64,000 nt of DNA from positions 248,001 to 312,000 of the forward strand of contig NZ_JACYOF010000005.1 of NCBI RefSeq assembly GCF_014932895.1, in the 5' to 3' direction. This stretch comes from Bacillus thuringiensis. GTDB lineage: Bacteria > Bacillota > Bacilli > Bacillales > Bacillaceae_G. A model generated the notes under the pieces. The model saw only the letters and a list, made by a program, of their open reading frames with translations. It ran no database searches and was not told the DNA's origin. Both the position numbers and the translations under genes were made by a program. Positions 6,993-15,763 of this stretch are shown here, piece by piece (positions within the stretch are counted from its first letter, which is position 1; every line of letters begins with the position of its first letter).

Positions 6993-7907
6993 ATGAATAT
7001 GCAAGAGGTTTATGAATATTTAAGTACGGTATTGCCTGAAGGTCATGTGAAGCAAGATGAAATGTTAAAGAATCATACGCATATTAAAGTTGGTGGAAAG
7101 GCAGATGTGTTCGTTGCACCTACAAATTATGATGAAATTCAAGAAGTTATCAAATATGCAAATCAATATAATATTCCAGTTACGTTTTTAGGAAATGGAT
7201 CGAATGTCATTATTAAAGATGGCGGTATACGCGGGATTACAGTAAGTTTAATTCATATTACAGGTGTTACTGTAACAGGAACGACGATTGTAGCGCAATG
7301 CGGTGCAGCAATTATTGATGTATCACGTATTGCGTTAGATCATAATTTAACTGGTCTTGAGTTTGCTTGTGGTATTCCAGGTTCAGTTGGCGGAGCATTA
7401 TATATGAATGCTGGTGCATACGGCGGTGAAGTATCGTTTGTATTAACAGAGGCTGTTGTAATGACAGGTGATGGAGACTTACGCACTTTAACGAAAGATG
7501 AATTTGAATTTGGATATCGTAAGAGTGTATTTGCGAACAATCATTATATTATTCTTGAAGCGAAGTTTGAACTTGAAGAAGGTGTACGCGAAGAAATTAA
7601 GGAAAAAATGGATGACTTAACGTTTAAACGCGAGTCAAAACAGCCTCTAGAATATCCTTCATGTGGTAGTGTATTTAAGCGCCCACCAAATAACTTTGCT
7701 GGTAAGCTGATTCAAGAATCAGGACTACAAGGTAAGCGAATTGGTGGAGTGGAAGTTTCTCTAAAACATGCTGGATTTATGGTGAATGTTGATAATGGAA
7801 CTGCACAAGATTACATCGATTTAATTCATTTCGTACAAAAAACAGTTGAAGAGAAATTCGGTGTGAAGTTAGAGAGAGAAGTAAGGATTATTGGAGAAGA
7901 TATATAA
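6993..7907 (+). CDS. murB: UDP-N-acetylenolpyruvoylglucosamine reductase MurB
   Basis: A 304-residue FAD enzyme that reduces enolpyruvyl-UDP-GlcNAc to UDP-N-acetylmuramate in the cytoplasm, the second step of peptidoglycan precursor synthesis. Seen: [10 protein letters not shown], the FAD-binding GNGSN (67-71), [19 protein letters not shown] (128-146), the active-site Arg in FGYRKS (Arg176), and the catalytic Ser226 in YPSCGSVF. It lacks the inserted loop of type I enzymes and is therefore type II. B. cereus group genomes carry two murB genes; this copy stands alone outside the division cluster and is probably the second one. ATG at 6993 follows AGAGGAATCGTAAA. Confidence 0.95.
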   Translation: MNMQEVYEYLSTVLPEGHVKQDEMLKNHTHIKVGGKADVFVAPTNYDEIQEVIKYANQYNIPVTFLGNGSNVIIKDGGIRGITVSLIHITGVTVTGTTIVAQCGAAIIDVSRIALDHNLTGLEFACGIPGSVGGALYMNAGAYGGEVSFVLTEAVVMTGDGDLRTLTKDEFEFGYRKSVFANNHYIILEAKFELEEGVREEIKEKMDDLTFKRESKQPLEYPSCGSVFKRPPNNFAGKLIQESGLQGKRIGGVEVSLKHAGFMVNVDNGTAQDYIDLIHFVQKTVEEKFGVKLEREVRIIGEDI

Positions 7908-7960
7908 TAATCTTTGAGCTAAAAATGTATGAATTATTCTAAAATAACATTTGGGCATTG

Positions 7961-7989
7961 TTGACAATTTGTTTGCAATTCAATATAAT
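7961..7989 (+). promoter_or_regulatory. Sigma-A promoter of the tyrS T-box leader
   Basis: Perfect TTGACA (7961-7966) and TATAAT (7984-7989) with a 17-bp spacer, followed about 20 bp later by the T-box leader. Confidence 0.93.
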
Positions 7990-8009
7990 GGCTAATAATT
8001 TAACATATA

Positions 8010-8250
8010 ACATACGTTGAAAGAGCCCAGTAGCAGTTTGTCACTGTTATTAAAGAGAGCTAGGGGTTGCTGAAACCTAGCACAAACAAACTTGTGAATT
8101 ACACTCTGGAGTATCTTAGGTAACGCTAAGCGAAGTGGCGATCGATATTATTGCTAAGAGTGGTATGAGTAGCTATGCTATTTATGCAAACTGGGTGGTA
8201 ACACGGTGAATAATCGTCCCTATGTCTATCGTAGACATAGGGGCTTTTTG
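8010..8250 (+). promoter_or_regulatory. Tyrosine T-box riboswitch upstream of tyrS
   Basis: The leader shows the stem I sequence around GTTGAAAGAGCCCAGTAG, a specifier TAC (8100-8102) in GAATTACACTCTGGAG, the T-box core AACTGGGTGGTAACACGG, and a terminator CCCTATGTCTA...TAGACATAGGGG followed by T5. Uncharged tRNA-Tyr would stabilise the antiterminator and switch on tyrS. Confidence 0.97.
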
Positions 8251-8278
8251 TTTTTAAAAATAAAGGGGATGACAAAAG

Positions 8279-9541
8279 ATGAATATTATTGATGAATTAG
8301 AATGGCGCGGTGCTGTGAATCAACAGACGGATGAAGAAGGTTTACGTAAGCTAGTAGAAGAGAAAAAGATTTCACTATACTGCGGAGTTGATCCGACTGG
8401 TGATAGTATGCATATCGGACATTTGATTCCGTTTATGATGATGAAGAGATTCCAATTAGCTGGTCATCATCCAGTTATTTTAATTGGCGGGGCAACAGGA
8501 ACAATTGGTGATCCGAGCGGACGTCAATCAGAACGTCAACTTCAAACTTTAGAAGTAGTTCAGCATAATGTAGATGCGTTAACGGCGCAAATGAAAAAGT
8601 TATTTGATTTTGGCGGAAATAGCGAAGTGAAGATGGTAAATAACTACGACTGGACACATGAAATAAACATTATCGAGTTTTTGCGTGATTACGGAAAAAA
8701 CTTTAGCATCAATAGCATGTTAGCAAAAGATATTGTAGCAAGCCGTTTAGATACAGGCATTTCTTTCACAGAATTCACATACCAAATCTTGCAAGCGATG
8801 GATTTCCATCATTTATACACGAAAGAAGATGTTCAACTGCAAATTGGCGGTAGTGACCAATGGGGAAATATTACGAGTGGTTTAGATTTAATTCGTAAGT
8901 TAGAAGGTCATGAGGCGAAAGTATTCGGATTAACAATTCCTTTATTATTAAAATCAGACGGTACGAAATTTGGTAAATCAGCAGGTGGTGCGGTGTGGCT
9001 TGATCCGGAAAAGACTACACCGTTTGAATTTTACCAGTTCTGGGTGAATACAGATGATCGTGATGTAATTAAATACTTGAAATACTTTACGTTCTTAACG
9101 AAAGAGCGCATTGATGAATTAGCGGTAAAAGTAGAAACTGAGCCGCATAAACGTGAGGCGCAAAAAGTATTAGCGGAAGAAATGACGAAATTCGTTCATG
9201 GCGAAGAGGCATTACTGCAAGCTGTGAAAATTACATCGGCATTGTTTAGTGGAGATATTAAATCGTTAACAGCTGATGAAATTGAGCAAGGCTTTAAAGA
9301 GATGCCAACATTTGAGTCTTCCAAAGAGACGAAAAATATTGTAGAGTGGCTAGTTGATTTAGGTATTGAACCATCTAGACGACAAGCACGTGAGGATATT
9401 AATAATGGAGCTATCTCTATGAATGGCGAGAAAGTAACAGATGTGGGTACGGATGTTACTGTAGAAAATTCATTTGATGGAAGATTTATTATTATTCGTA
9501 AAGGGAAGAAGAACTACAGCCTTGTGAAGTTAGGAGAATAG
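8279..9541 (+). CDS. tyrS: Tyrosyl-tRNA synthetase
   Basis: A 420-residue class I aminoacyl-tRNA synthetase charging tRNA-Tyr. Seen: YCGVDPTGDSMHIGHL with the HIGH motif at 45-48, the tyrosine-binding QIGGSDQWGN (188-197), KFGKS (230-234) in place of KMSKS, and a C-terminal S4 RNA-binding domain from about residue 355 (PSRRQAREDINNGAISMNGE). ATG at 8279 is preceded by AAAGGGGATGAC. Regulation by the T-box leader. B. cereus group genomes usually have two tyrS genes of different type; this is the TyrRS of the 420-residue KFGKS type. Confidence 0.97.
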   Translation: MNIIDELEWRGAVNQQTDEEGLRKLVEEKKISLYCGVDPTGDSMHIGHLIPFMMMKRFQLAGHHPVILIGGATGTIGDPSGRQSERQLQTLEVVQHNVDALTAQMKKLFDFGGNSEVKMVNNYDWTHEINIIEFLRDYGKNFSINSMLAKDIVASRLDTGISFTEFTYQILQAMDFHHLYTKEDVQLQIGGSDQWGNITSGLDLIRKLEGHEAKVFGLTIPLLLKSDGTKFGKSAGGAVWLDPEKTTPFEFYQFWVNTDDRDVIKYLKYFTFLTKERIDELAVKVETEPHKREAQKVLAEEMTKFVHGEEALLQAVKITSALFSGDIKSLTADEIEQGFKEMPTFESSKETKNIVEWLVDLGIEPSRRQAREDINNGAISMNGEKVTDVGTDVTVENSFDGRFIIIRKGKKNYSLVKLGE

Positions 9542-9549
9542 TTTTTGTG

Positions 9550-9586
9550 AAAGGATGGAAGTAGGAAGAATACTTCCATCCTTTTA
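9550..9586 (+). terminator. Terminator of tyrS
   Basis: AAAGGATGGAAGTA / TACTTCCATCCTTT stem, seven-base loop, short T-run. Confidence 0.93.
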
Positions 9587-9682
9587 TATACACAATTTCG
9601 ACACAAAACAATCAGTAAATTTAGATAATTTAAAGGTTTATATTATTCTTCTGCCGAATAAATAAGTTAGAGAAAATTACGG

Positions 9683-9779
9683 ATAAAGTGAAACTTTAAT
9701 CAGTGGGGGTTTTGTTCATCCCCACTGATTATTAGCCCTCACCAATCGGGCGTTTACTGCCCGCAAATAGCGGGATAAA
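9683..9779 (+). repeat. bcr1-type repeat, shortened copy
   Basis: Runs from ATAAAGTGAAACTTTAAT to GCAAATAGCGGGATAAA with the internal hairpin ATCAGTGGGG...CCCCACTGAT. It lacks the internal 50-60 bp (the TCCCACCTAA...TTGAGGTGGG arm) that fuller copies carry. ATAAA is present at both edges. It sits between the convergent tyrS and ndh genes. Confidence 0.85.
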
Positions 9780-9781
9780 AA

Positions 9782-9815
9782 TAGCCCGAACCATGCAGGG
9801 CATGACTCGGGCTTA
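9782..9815 (-). terminator. Terminator of the yjlC-ndh operon
   Basis: On the minus strand AGCCCGA...TCGGGCT is followed by ATTTTTAT; the T-run is supplied by the edge of the adjacent bcr1 repeat. Confidence 0.85.
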
Positions 9816-9823
9816 TATTCAGA

Positions 9824-11002
9824 TTAGTAAGCTAAGCTGAATAGACCTTTAATGTGTGATAAGTAACGAACGTTACTTGCTTCTTTCATTAATGATGCTG
9901 GTAGACCTTTAAGTGGAGTATTGCTTGCTCCGATTGTAGCAACAGCATCTTTACGTCCTAGACTAGCAAGTGTTCCAGAGTTTACAGGTGCGAACTCTTC
10001 GAATGCTTTGCCTTCTAGTGCTGCGTATAAGTTGTATCCAATTAACTCACCCATTTGCCAAGCGATTTGTGCAGTTGGTGGGTATGGACGACCGTCTGGA
10101 GAGAAGACAACAGCGCTGTCTCCAGCAACGAATACGTCTTTGTGAGAAGTAGATTGTAGGTATGCATCAACTGTTGCACGACCACGGTTTACTTCAAGAC
10201 CTGATTCACCGATTAATGGGTTACCTTGTACGCCGCCTGTCCAAACGAATGTGTTAGCAACGATTTTTTGACCGTCTTTTAAGTCGATTTCATTGCCAGC
10301 AACGTTTGTTACAGGAAGACCAGTTAAGAATGTAACACCGCGTGCTTCTAAGCTAGTAGTTGCACGTTCGATTAAGTGGTCTGGTAATACTGGAAGAATT
10401 TTTGGACCTGCTTCTACAAGAAGAAGTTTAATTTCTTTTGGATTTACGCCGTGGCTTTTTGCAAGTTTAGGCATAATGTCAGCAAGCTCACCAACTAGCT
10501 CAACGCCAGTTAATCCGCCACCGCCGATTAAGATTGTAGCATCAGCTTCGTTTTTCGTTTTCGCGTATTCACGAATACGGTCTTCAACGTGTTTGTAGAT
10601 TTTGTTTGCATCAGCAGCAGATTTTAATACCATGCTGTTTTCTTCTAGTCCTGGAATACCGAAGTAAGCAGTTTTACTTCCTAAAGCAACTACAAGTGCA
10701 TCGTAAGATAAAGTAGTGCCGCCAGCTAGTTTGATTTCTTTGCTATCAACTGAGAATGACTCAACTGTTGCAATTTTAAGGTCAATGTCTTTACCTTTGA
10801 AAAGCTTTGTAAGTGGCATTGCAATTGCTTGTTCAGACACGTTACCAGCTGCAAGGCGGTGTAGTTCAGTGATGATTTGGTGTGTTGGGTATTGGTTAAT
10901 CACTGTAACTTGTGCTTCTGATTTGCTGTAATATTTACGTACGTTTAAAGCGGCAAGAAGACCGCCATAACCAGCGCCTAAGATGACAATTTGTTTTGAC
11001 AT
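9824..11002 (-). CDS. ndh: Type II NADH dehydrogenase (NDH-2)
   Basis: A 392-residue flavoprotein that oxidises NADH and reduces menaquinone at the inner face of the membrane without pumping protons. Two dinucleotide-binding motifs are visible: GAGYGG at 9-14 for FAD and IGGGGLTGVELVGE at about 159-172 for NADH. The quinone/FAD signature VFVAGDSAVV lies near 303 and the AQIAWQMGE helix follows. The C-terminal helix region is short, as in other Bacillus members. It follows the DUF1641 gene by about 45 bp, as yjlC precedes ndh in B. subtilis, where the operon is controlled by the redox repressor Rex. Confidence 0.94.
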   Translation of the reverse strand: MSKQIVILGAGYGGLLAALNVRKYYSKSEAQVTVINQYPTHQIITELHRLAAGNVSEQAIAMPLTKLFKGKDIDLKIATVESFSVDSKEIKLAGGTTLSYDALVVALGSKTAYFGIPGLEENSMVLKSAADANKIYKHVEDRIREYAKTKNEADATILIGGGGLTGVELVGELADIMPKLAKSHGVNPKEIKLLLVEAGPKILPVLPDHLIERATTSLEARGVTFLTGLPVTNVAGNEIDLKDGQKIVANTFVWTGGVQGNPLIGESGLEVNRGRATVDAYLQSTSHKDVFVAGDSAVVFSPDGRPYPPTAQIAWQMGELIGYNLYAALEGKAFEEFAPVNSGTLASLGRKDAVATIGASNTPLKGLPASLMKEASNVRYLSHIKGLFSLAY

Positions 11003-11046
11003 AGTATGATATCCCCCGTCTTTACTAATTGTTGTTATAAGTTAAA

Positions 11047-11487
11047 TTATTTATTGTTACGTTCTGCACTAATTTGAAGATATGCGTTCACAAAGCGGAA
11101 CATTTTTTGTGCTTGTGGGTCTTTTAGTAATTTTAATAGACCGAATAGGCCGATAACTTCGTTGCTTTCGTCAGCACGATCTTTCGCTTCGATTGCAGTT
11201 GCAGCCATGCTTTTCACTGTATCTTTTACAGGTTCTACAAGCTCTTGGATTGCACCAACAGTGTCGCTTTTTAATACTTCATCAGTAGCAACAGTTTGAG
11301 CGAAGTCATAAGACTTAGTTAAAATGTTAACAAGCTCAGTTAATTTTGGAAGCTGTTCCACTAGTGTTGTTAATGATTCTTGTACCTCAGGTTTTAACAA
11401 CTGATCAAGTACATCAAGTTGTCCTTGGCTAGCAGAAATTTGTACAGTTTCTTGTTCTGGCTTTGTTTGAGTCATAGTTTCTGGCAT
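11047..11487 (-). CDS. yjlC: DUF1641 protein (YjlC-like), first gene of the ndh operon
   Basis: A 146-residue, mainly helical protein of the DUF1641 family. It has a variable charged N-terminus and a core with LDQLLKPEVQESLTTLVEQL and LFGLLKLLKDPQAQKMFRF, the conserved C-terminal block of the family. Function unknown; its consistent pairing with NDH-2 in Bacillus suggests a role in membrane redox metabolism. The ATG at 11487 has AAAGGAG eight bases upstream, whereas the in-frame TTG at 11493 is too close to it. The promoter region has a TTGTGAA half site (minus strand, 11568-11574) resembling half of a Rex operator, but not a full one. Confidence 0.88.
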   Translation of the reverse strand: MPETMTQTKPEQETVQISASQGQLDVLDQLLKPEVQESLTTLVEQLPKLTELVNILTKSYDFAQTVATDEVLKSDTVGAIQELVEPVKDTVKSMAATAIEAKDRADESNEVIGLFGLLKLLKDPQAQKMFRFVNAYLQISAERNNK

Positions 11488-11872
11488 CTCCAATTCTCCT
11501 TTACGATAGCAATACTCTTATTTTTGATAGGTAAGATAGTAACTGTTTACGAAACTTTATACAAAGCTTCACAAAACACAATAAAATGCCTTTAAATTTA
11601 TGATAGCAAGTAAGCTGAAATCATAAATCCAAAACCATAATGTCCTACCTATTATTTATGAACTGTCCGATACATGGCTTGTCCGCATAATGGAAAGTTC
11701 CCTTATCGGAAAGTGTATATAATATATATCTTATATTATATACTATATACACCTAGGTTAACATAAAAATGATTCCTAATTATTTGATATTGAGCGTATA
11801 ACCTAATACTGACAAGGCATGAAAGCGCATAAAATATTTTGTTTGAGTTAGAAATGTACATATTTACAAAGA
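11488..11872. other. Intergenic region upstream of yjlC
   Basis: About 385 bp, very AT-rich, with a run of TATA-type repeats near 11717-11753. A possible Rex half site lies at 11568-11574. I see no gene or structured RNA. Confidence 0.45.
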
Positions 11873-11918
11873 AAAAAAGGAAAAAATGAACAAATCTCTG
11901 TTCATTTTTTCCTTTTTC
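11873..11918 (-). terminator. Terminator of the HxlR gene
   Basis: Long stem AAGGAAAAAATGAAC / GTTCATTTTTTCCTT directly after the stop codon with a T-rich tail on the minus strand. Confidence 0.85.
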
Positions 11919-12266
11919 TTATTGTTTACCTTCTGTAATGAGCATTGATGTGTTACCGCTTTTTTCAAGATGGCATTCGCCCCAAGTGCAAAGAGAATCG
12001 AGAATGGATTCTAATGACCATCCGTAGTCTGTAAGAGAATATTCTACTTTTGGTGGCACTTGATTGTATACTTTTCTTTCAATAACCCCGTCTACTTCTA
12101 ACTCGCGTAATTGCTGCGTTAACATTTTTTGTGTAATGCCAGGCATTAAACGTTTTAGTTCACTCGTTCTCTTTGTACCTTTCGTTAAGTGACAAAGAAT
12201 AACAACCTTCCATTTTCCGCCGATAACCTCTAAAGTCGCCTCTACAGGAATATTGTATTTCTTCAT
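11919..12266 (-). CDS. HxlR family transcriptional regulator
   Basis: A 115-residue winged-helix regulator of the HxlR (YodB/HypR-like) family. Seen: the family opening VEATLEVIGGKWKVVILCHL (residues about 8-27), recognition region TSELKRLMPGITQKMLTQQLREL, and the wing ERKVYNQVPPKVEYSLTDYG. Cys residues are at about positions 25, 93 and 98 (VILCHL, LCTWGECHL). Some relatives sense electrophiles or disulfide stress through such thiols. It is divergent from the MFS/aldo-keto reductase operon and the intergenic region holds duplicated operator-like sequences, so it most likely represses both directions. ATG start with GGAGA upstream. Confidence 0.92.
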   Translation of the reverse strand: MKKYNIPVEATLEVIGGKWKVVILCHLTKGTKRTSELKRLMPGITQKMLTQQLRELEVDGVIERKVYNQVPPKVEYSLTDYGWSLESILDSLCTWGECHLEKSGNTSMLITEGKQ

Positions 12267-12331
12267 ATAAAAAATCTCCTTTGATGAATGTAGATTTCAG
12301 TTCTTCAGCAAAAGAAGCTAAATAAGTTAAA

Positions 12332-12371
12332 TGTTACTTTTTAGTACCTATAGCACTTTAAAGTACGTACT
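12332..12371. promoter_or_regulatory. Operator-like repeat, copy 1 (HxlR side)
   Basis: A 40-bp unit TGTTACTTTTTAGTACC...CACTTTAAAGTACGTACT, nearly identical to the unit at 12447. It contains the palindromes ACTTTAAAGT and AGTACGTACT and a GTACTAAAAAGTAAC dyad (read on minus) of the kind bound by HxlR proteins. Confidence 0.7.
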
Positions 12372-12446
12372 TTTTATCGTATTGAATATGTTTCATAATA
12401 GCATACGTAAGAGGGAAATGAGTAGTACGGTACTAAAAAGTGCCTA

Positions 12447-12486
12447 TGTTACTTTTTGGTACCTATCGTACTTTAAAGTGCGTTCT
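12447..12486. promoter_or_regulatory. Operator-like repeat, copy 2 (MFS side)
   Basis: Second copy of the 40-bp unit, TGTTACTTTTTGGTACC...GTACTTTAAAGTGCGTTCT. A third partial dyad, GGTACTAAAAAGTGCC in opposite orientation, lies between the copies (12429-12444). Similarity continues into a TTCATAATAG(C/T)AT block after each unit, so about 75 bp was duplicated. Confidence 0.7.
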
Positions 12487-12610
12487 TCAAAAAAAGAATG
12501 AAACCATTCATAATAGTATTTATAAGCAATAAAGTTATTTTTGTAGAAGATAAAAAGGTCTTTTTATCATACTATTATGATTGGATTTCTTGTAATAAGG
12601 AGGAATTCAA

Positions 12611-13825
12611 TTGAGTTCATATACAGTATCATCTTCGGAAGTTCAGACGGATCGAAGAAGTATGTTTGCTTTATTAGCACTAGCAATTAGTGCATTCGGA
12701 ATTGGGACAACCGAGTTTATTAGTGTCGGTTTATTACCATCCATTTCGAAAGATTTACATGTTTCGGTTACAACAACTGGTTTAACGGTTTCCTTATATG
12801 CATTAGGGGCAGCGTTAGGAGCTCCTATTTTAACAGCGTTAACCGCTAGTATGTCGCGAAAGACATTATTAATGTGGATTATGGTTATTTTCATTATCGG
12901 GAATGGAATAGCAGCGGTAGCAACTAGCTTCACTGTGCTAATTATTGCGAGGGTTATTTCTGCATTTGCGCATGGTGTGTTTATGTCGATAGGATCTACA
13001 ATTGCGGCTGCAATCGTACCAGAGAATAAACGTGCTAGCGCAATTGCAATTATGTTTACTGGATTAACAGTCGCGACTATTACAGGTGTGCCAATTGGAA
13101 CATTTATTGGTCAAGAGTTTGGCTGGAGAACATCGTTTATGGCGATTGTGGTAATTGGAATGATTGCCTTAATTGCAAATAGTATACTAGTTCCATCTAA
13201 TTTGAAAAATGGTGTACCTGTATCATTTCGTGATCAATTCAAACTAATTAAGAATGGAAGACTGATACTTGTTTTCATTATTACTGCACTTGGATACGGC
13301 GGAACATTTGTAACATTTACGTATTTATCACCGCTATTACAAGAAGTAACAGGATTTGAAGCAAGTACGGTTACCATCATTTTATTAGTGTATGGAATCG
13401 CTATTGCGATAGGGAATATGGTCGGCGGAAAGTTATCGAATCATAATCCGATTCGAGCGCTATTTTATATGTTCTTTATTCAAGCGATTATATTATTTGT
13501 TTTAACATTTACAGCACCATTTAAAGTCGTTGGATTCATCACAATTATTTTCATGGGACTATTCGCATTTATGAATGTTCCGGGGCTACAAGTATATGTC
13601 GTTATATTGGCGGAGCGCTTCGTTCCAAGTGCGGTTGATGTTGCTTCAGCAATTAATATTGCCGCGTTTAACGCAGGCATTGCTTTAGGCTCCTATATAG
13701 GTGGCCTTGTAACGAACTCGTTAGGGTTAATCCATACTGCTTGGGTAGGCGGCATGATGGTAGTAGGCGCTGTTATTTTAACAGCTTGGAGTATGACATT
13801 AGAAAAAAGAGATCAAGCAAAATAA
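12611..13825 (+). CDS. MFS transporter (drug/arabinose-efflux type)
   Basis: A 404-residue major facilitator with 12 predicted helices and a hydrophilic N-terminus. Signature elements: FGIGTTEFISVGLLPSI in helix 1 (typical of the AraJ/PbuE/YdhP efflux group), GALGAPILTALTASMSRK in the loop after helix 2, and a second-half FVTFTYLSPLLQEVTGF. It probably exports a toxic compound or metabolite by proton antiport. TTG start at 12611, with AAGGAGGAATTCAA giving ideal spacing. It is followed 15 bp later by an aldo-keto reductase gene, and the pair is divergent from HxlR, suggesting an electrophile or aldehyde stress response. Confidence 0.88.
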   Translation: MSSYTVSSSEVQTDRRSMFALLALAISAFGIGTTEFISVGLLPSISKDLHVSVTTTGLTVSLYALGAALGAPILTALTASMSRKTLLMWIMVIFIIGNGIAAVATSFTVLIIARVISAFAHGVFMSIGSTIAAAIVPENKRASAIAIMFTGLTVATITGVPIGTFIGQEFGWRTSFMAIVVIGMIALIANSILVPSNLKNGVPVSFRDQFKLIKNGRLILVFIITALGYGGTFVTFTYLSPLLQEVTGFEASTVTIILLVYGIAIAIGNMVGGKLSNHNPIRALFYMFFIQAIILFVLTFTAPFKVVGFITIIFMGLFAFMNVPGLQVYVVILAERFVPSAVDVASAINIAAFNAGIALGSYIGGLVTNSLGLIHTAWVGGMMVVGAVILTAWSMTLEKRDQAK

Positions 13826-13840
13826 AGGAGCAAAAATAAA

Positions 13841-14680
13841 ATGAAAAATTTACAAAGTAAAGTAGTATTGCATAATGGTGTAGAAATGCCTTGGTTCGGT
13901 TTAGGTGTATTTAAAGTAGAAAATGGGCCAGAACTTGTGGAAGCTGTAAAAGCGGCGATTAAAGCAGGATACCGCAGTATTGATACAGCTGCGATTTATG
14001 GAAATGAAAAAGCAGTAGGTGAAGGGATCCGTGCAGGTATCGAAGCAGCTGGGATTTCAAGAGAAGATTTATTTATCACTTCAAAAGTGTGGAATGCAGA
14101 TCAAGGATATGAAAAAACGATTGCTGCATATGAAGAGAGTTTAAAAAAATTAGAACTAGATTATTTAGATTTATATCTTGTTCACTGGCCTGTAGAAGGG
14201 AAATATAAAGATACATGGAGAGCGTTAGAAACACTTTATAAAGAAGACCGTGTACGTGCGATTGGAGTAAGTAATTTCCAAATCCATCACCTGCAAGATG
14301 TGATGAAGGATGCAGAAATTAAACCGATGATTAACCAAGTAGAATACCACCCTCGTTTAACACAAAAAGAATTACAAGCTTACTGTAAAGAACAAGGTAT
14401 TCAAATGGAAGCATGGTCACCACTTATGCAAGGTCAATTATTAGATAACGAAACATTACAAGAAATTGCTGATAAGTACGGTAAAACGACAGCGCAAGTG
14501 ATTTTACGTTGGGATCTTCAAAATGGAGTGATTACAATTCCAAAATCAACGAAAGAACACCGCATTATTGCAAATGCTGATGTATTTAATTTTGAATTAA
14601 CAAAAGAAGATATGGAAAAAATCGATGCGTTAAATAAAGATCACCGCGTTGGTCCAGATCCTGATAACTTCGATTTCTAA
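13841..14680 (+). CDS. Aldo/keto reductase (YvgN/YtbE type)
   Basis: A 279-residue TIM-barrel NADPH-dependent reductase. The catalytic tetrad is complete: Asp48 (SIDTA), Tyr53 (AIYGN), Lys82 (TSKVWN) and His115 (LVHWP). IGVSNFQ (about 142) and IPKSTKEHRI (about 230) contribute to the NADPH site. B. subtilis homologues reduce glyoxal, methylglyoxal and other aldehydes. Second gene of the operon with the MFS exporter and probably under HxlR control, consistent with detoxification of reactive carbonyls. ATG preceded by AAAGGAGC. Terminated by a strong hairpin. Confidence 0.94.
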   Translation: MKNLQSKVVLHNGVEMPWFGLGVFKVENGPELVEAVKAAIKAGYRSIDTAAIYGNEKAVGEGIRAGIEAAGISREDLFITSKVWNADQGYEKTIAAYEESLKKLELDYLDLYLVHWPVEGKYKDTWRALETLYKEDRVRAIGVSNFQIHHLQDVMKDAEIKPMINQVEYHPRLTQKELQAYCKEQGIQMEAWSPLMQGQLLDNETLQEIADKYGKTTAQVILRWDLQNGVITIPKSTKEHRIIANADVFNFELTKEDMEKIDALNKDHRVGPDPDNFDF

Positions 14681-14691
14681 GCCTAAAGTAG

Positions 14692-14727
14692 AAAAAAGAG
14701 TGCAAACAGTTTGCACTCTTTTTTTTG
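14692..14727 (+). terminator. Terminator of the MFS/aldo-keto reductase operon
   Basis: AAAAAAGAGTGCAAA / TTTGCACTCTTTTTT, four-base loop, long T-run. Confidence 0.95.
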
Positions 14728-14805
14728 TTGTGCTTATGTATAAAAAAATTTTCTAACTAAATACTACTTATTAGTAAATTTGTTATTTCATAAGGGGTTG
14801 TAAAT

Positions 14806-15729
14806 ATGAATATAAAGCAATCGTTCAAACTTTTAGCTGTTTTTTTAAGTGTTTTATTTGTGTTATTTCCGCTTCAAAAAGCATTCGCAGAAGTCATGGA
14901 TCATACAAAGTATGAAATGGATTGGAGTTATAGTAAGTCAAAGAAGAAACCAATTCGAACAGAGCTTATTAAAACGGCAGATGGAAAAATTGCCTTTTGC
15001 CTAAATGTAAATTTGAAATCTCCAAGCGGTCAAGATTTACCGGAAATGGGGAAAGTGGATATTAACGTATACCGTGTTTTACTAAATGGATATCCACAAA
15101 AGAGTCCGCAAGAATTAGGTGTTTCTGACTGGAGAGAAGCACATTATGCAACGCAGCTTGCAGTGTGGGATGCATTAAAACAAATTGATATTAACGACTT
15201 AGACTTCCGTAATAAAAATGTGGAGAAAGTAACGAAAGATATCGTTGCAAAAGCCAACGCTAGTGAAGAGGTACAAGAGATTACGATGAGTGTAACTCCT
15301 ACAGAAGAACAAGAAGCAGTATTGAAAAATGATTTTTTTGAAACAGGTTTATATACAGTAGAAACAAATGCAAAAAGCGGAACCTATAAGGTGCAAGCAA
15401 CAGGTGCACCAGCGGGCGTGAAATTTGTAAATGAGAAAGGCGAAGCAAAAACAGAATTTAATGTAGGTGAAAAATTCCGTATTTTAATTCCGAAACAAAC
15501 ACCAGCTGGTGGATTTAGTTTTAAAGTAATAGGGAATTTAACGAAATTACAAGGTATTGCGCATAAAGGAACAGCGACAATTCAAAACGCGGTTGTATTA
15601 CTTGAGCGTAGTGAAGAGAAAACAAGTCCAGAGTTATCGGTAAGTTGGAAAAAGGCTGAAGGCCCACATAAACCAAATAAACCATATACTCCAAACGAAC
15701 CACATAAACCGAATCAACATAAAAGATAA
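14806..15729 (+). CDS. Secreted thioester-domain (TQxA) protein lacking an LPxTG anchor
   Basis: A 307-residue exported protein. Residues 1-29 are a signal peptide ending AFA. The mature part begins with a thioester domain: Cys65 in IAFCLNVN and Gln117 in the TQLAVWDAL motif are the two residues that form an internal Cys-Gln thioester in Gram-positive adhesins. After it comes an Ig-like/prealbumin-type region (GTYKVQATGAPAGVKF) and a Pro/Lys-rich tail of HKPN-type repeats. Typical relatives continue to an LPxTG sorting signal; this one ends HKPNQHKR, so it is either secreted free, held by charge, or truncated. ATG with AAGGGGTTG upstream. Single-gene unit. Confidence 0.82.
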   Translation: MNIKQSFKLLAVFLSVLFVLFPLQKAFAEVMDHTKYEMDWSYSKSKKKPIRTELIKTADGKIAFCLNVNLKSPSGQDLPEMGKVDINVYRVLLNGYPQKSPQELGVSDWREAHYATQLAVWDALKQIDINDLDFRNKNVEKVTKDIVAKANASEEVQEITMSVTPTEEQEAVLKNDFFETGLYTVETNAKSGTYKVQATGAPAGVKFVNEKGEAKTEFNVGEKFRILIPKQTPAGGFSFKVIGNLTKLQGIAHKGTATIQNAVVLLERSEEKTSPELSVSWKKAEGPHKPNKPYTPNEPHKPNQHKR

Positions 15730-15763
15730 GAAAAAAGCATCGGCACAGGCCGATGCTTTTTTC
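15730..15763. terminator. Bidirectional terminator
   Basis: AAAAAAGCATCGGC / GCCGATGCTTTTTT, serves the thioester protein (plus) and the NAD(P)H-binding protein (minus). Confidence 0.94.

Noticed and set aside
11568-11574. Rex operator upstream of yjlC-ndh
   Set aside because: Only one TTGTGAA half site is visible; the second half is not recognisable, so it is mentioned but not called.
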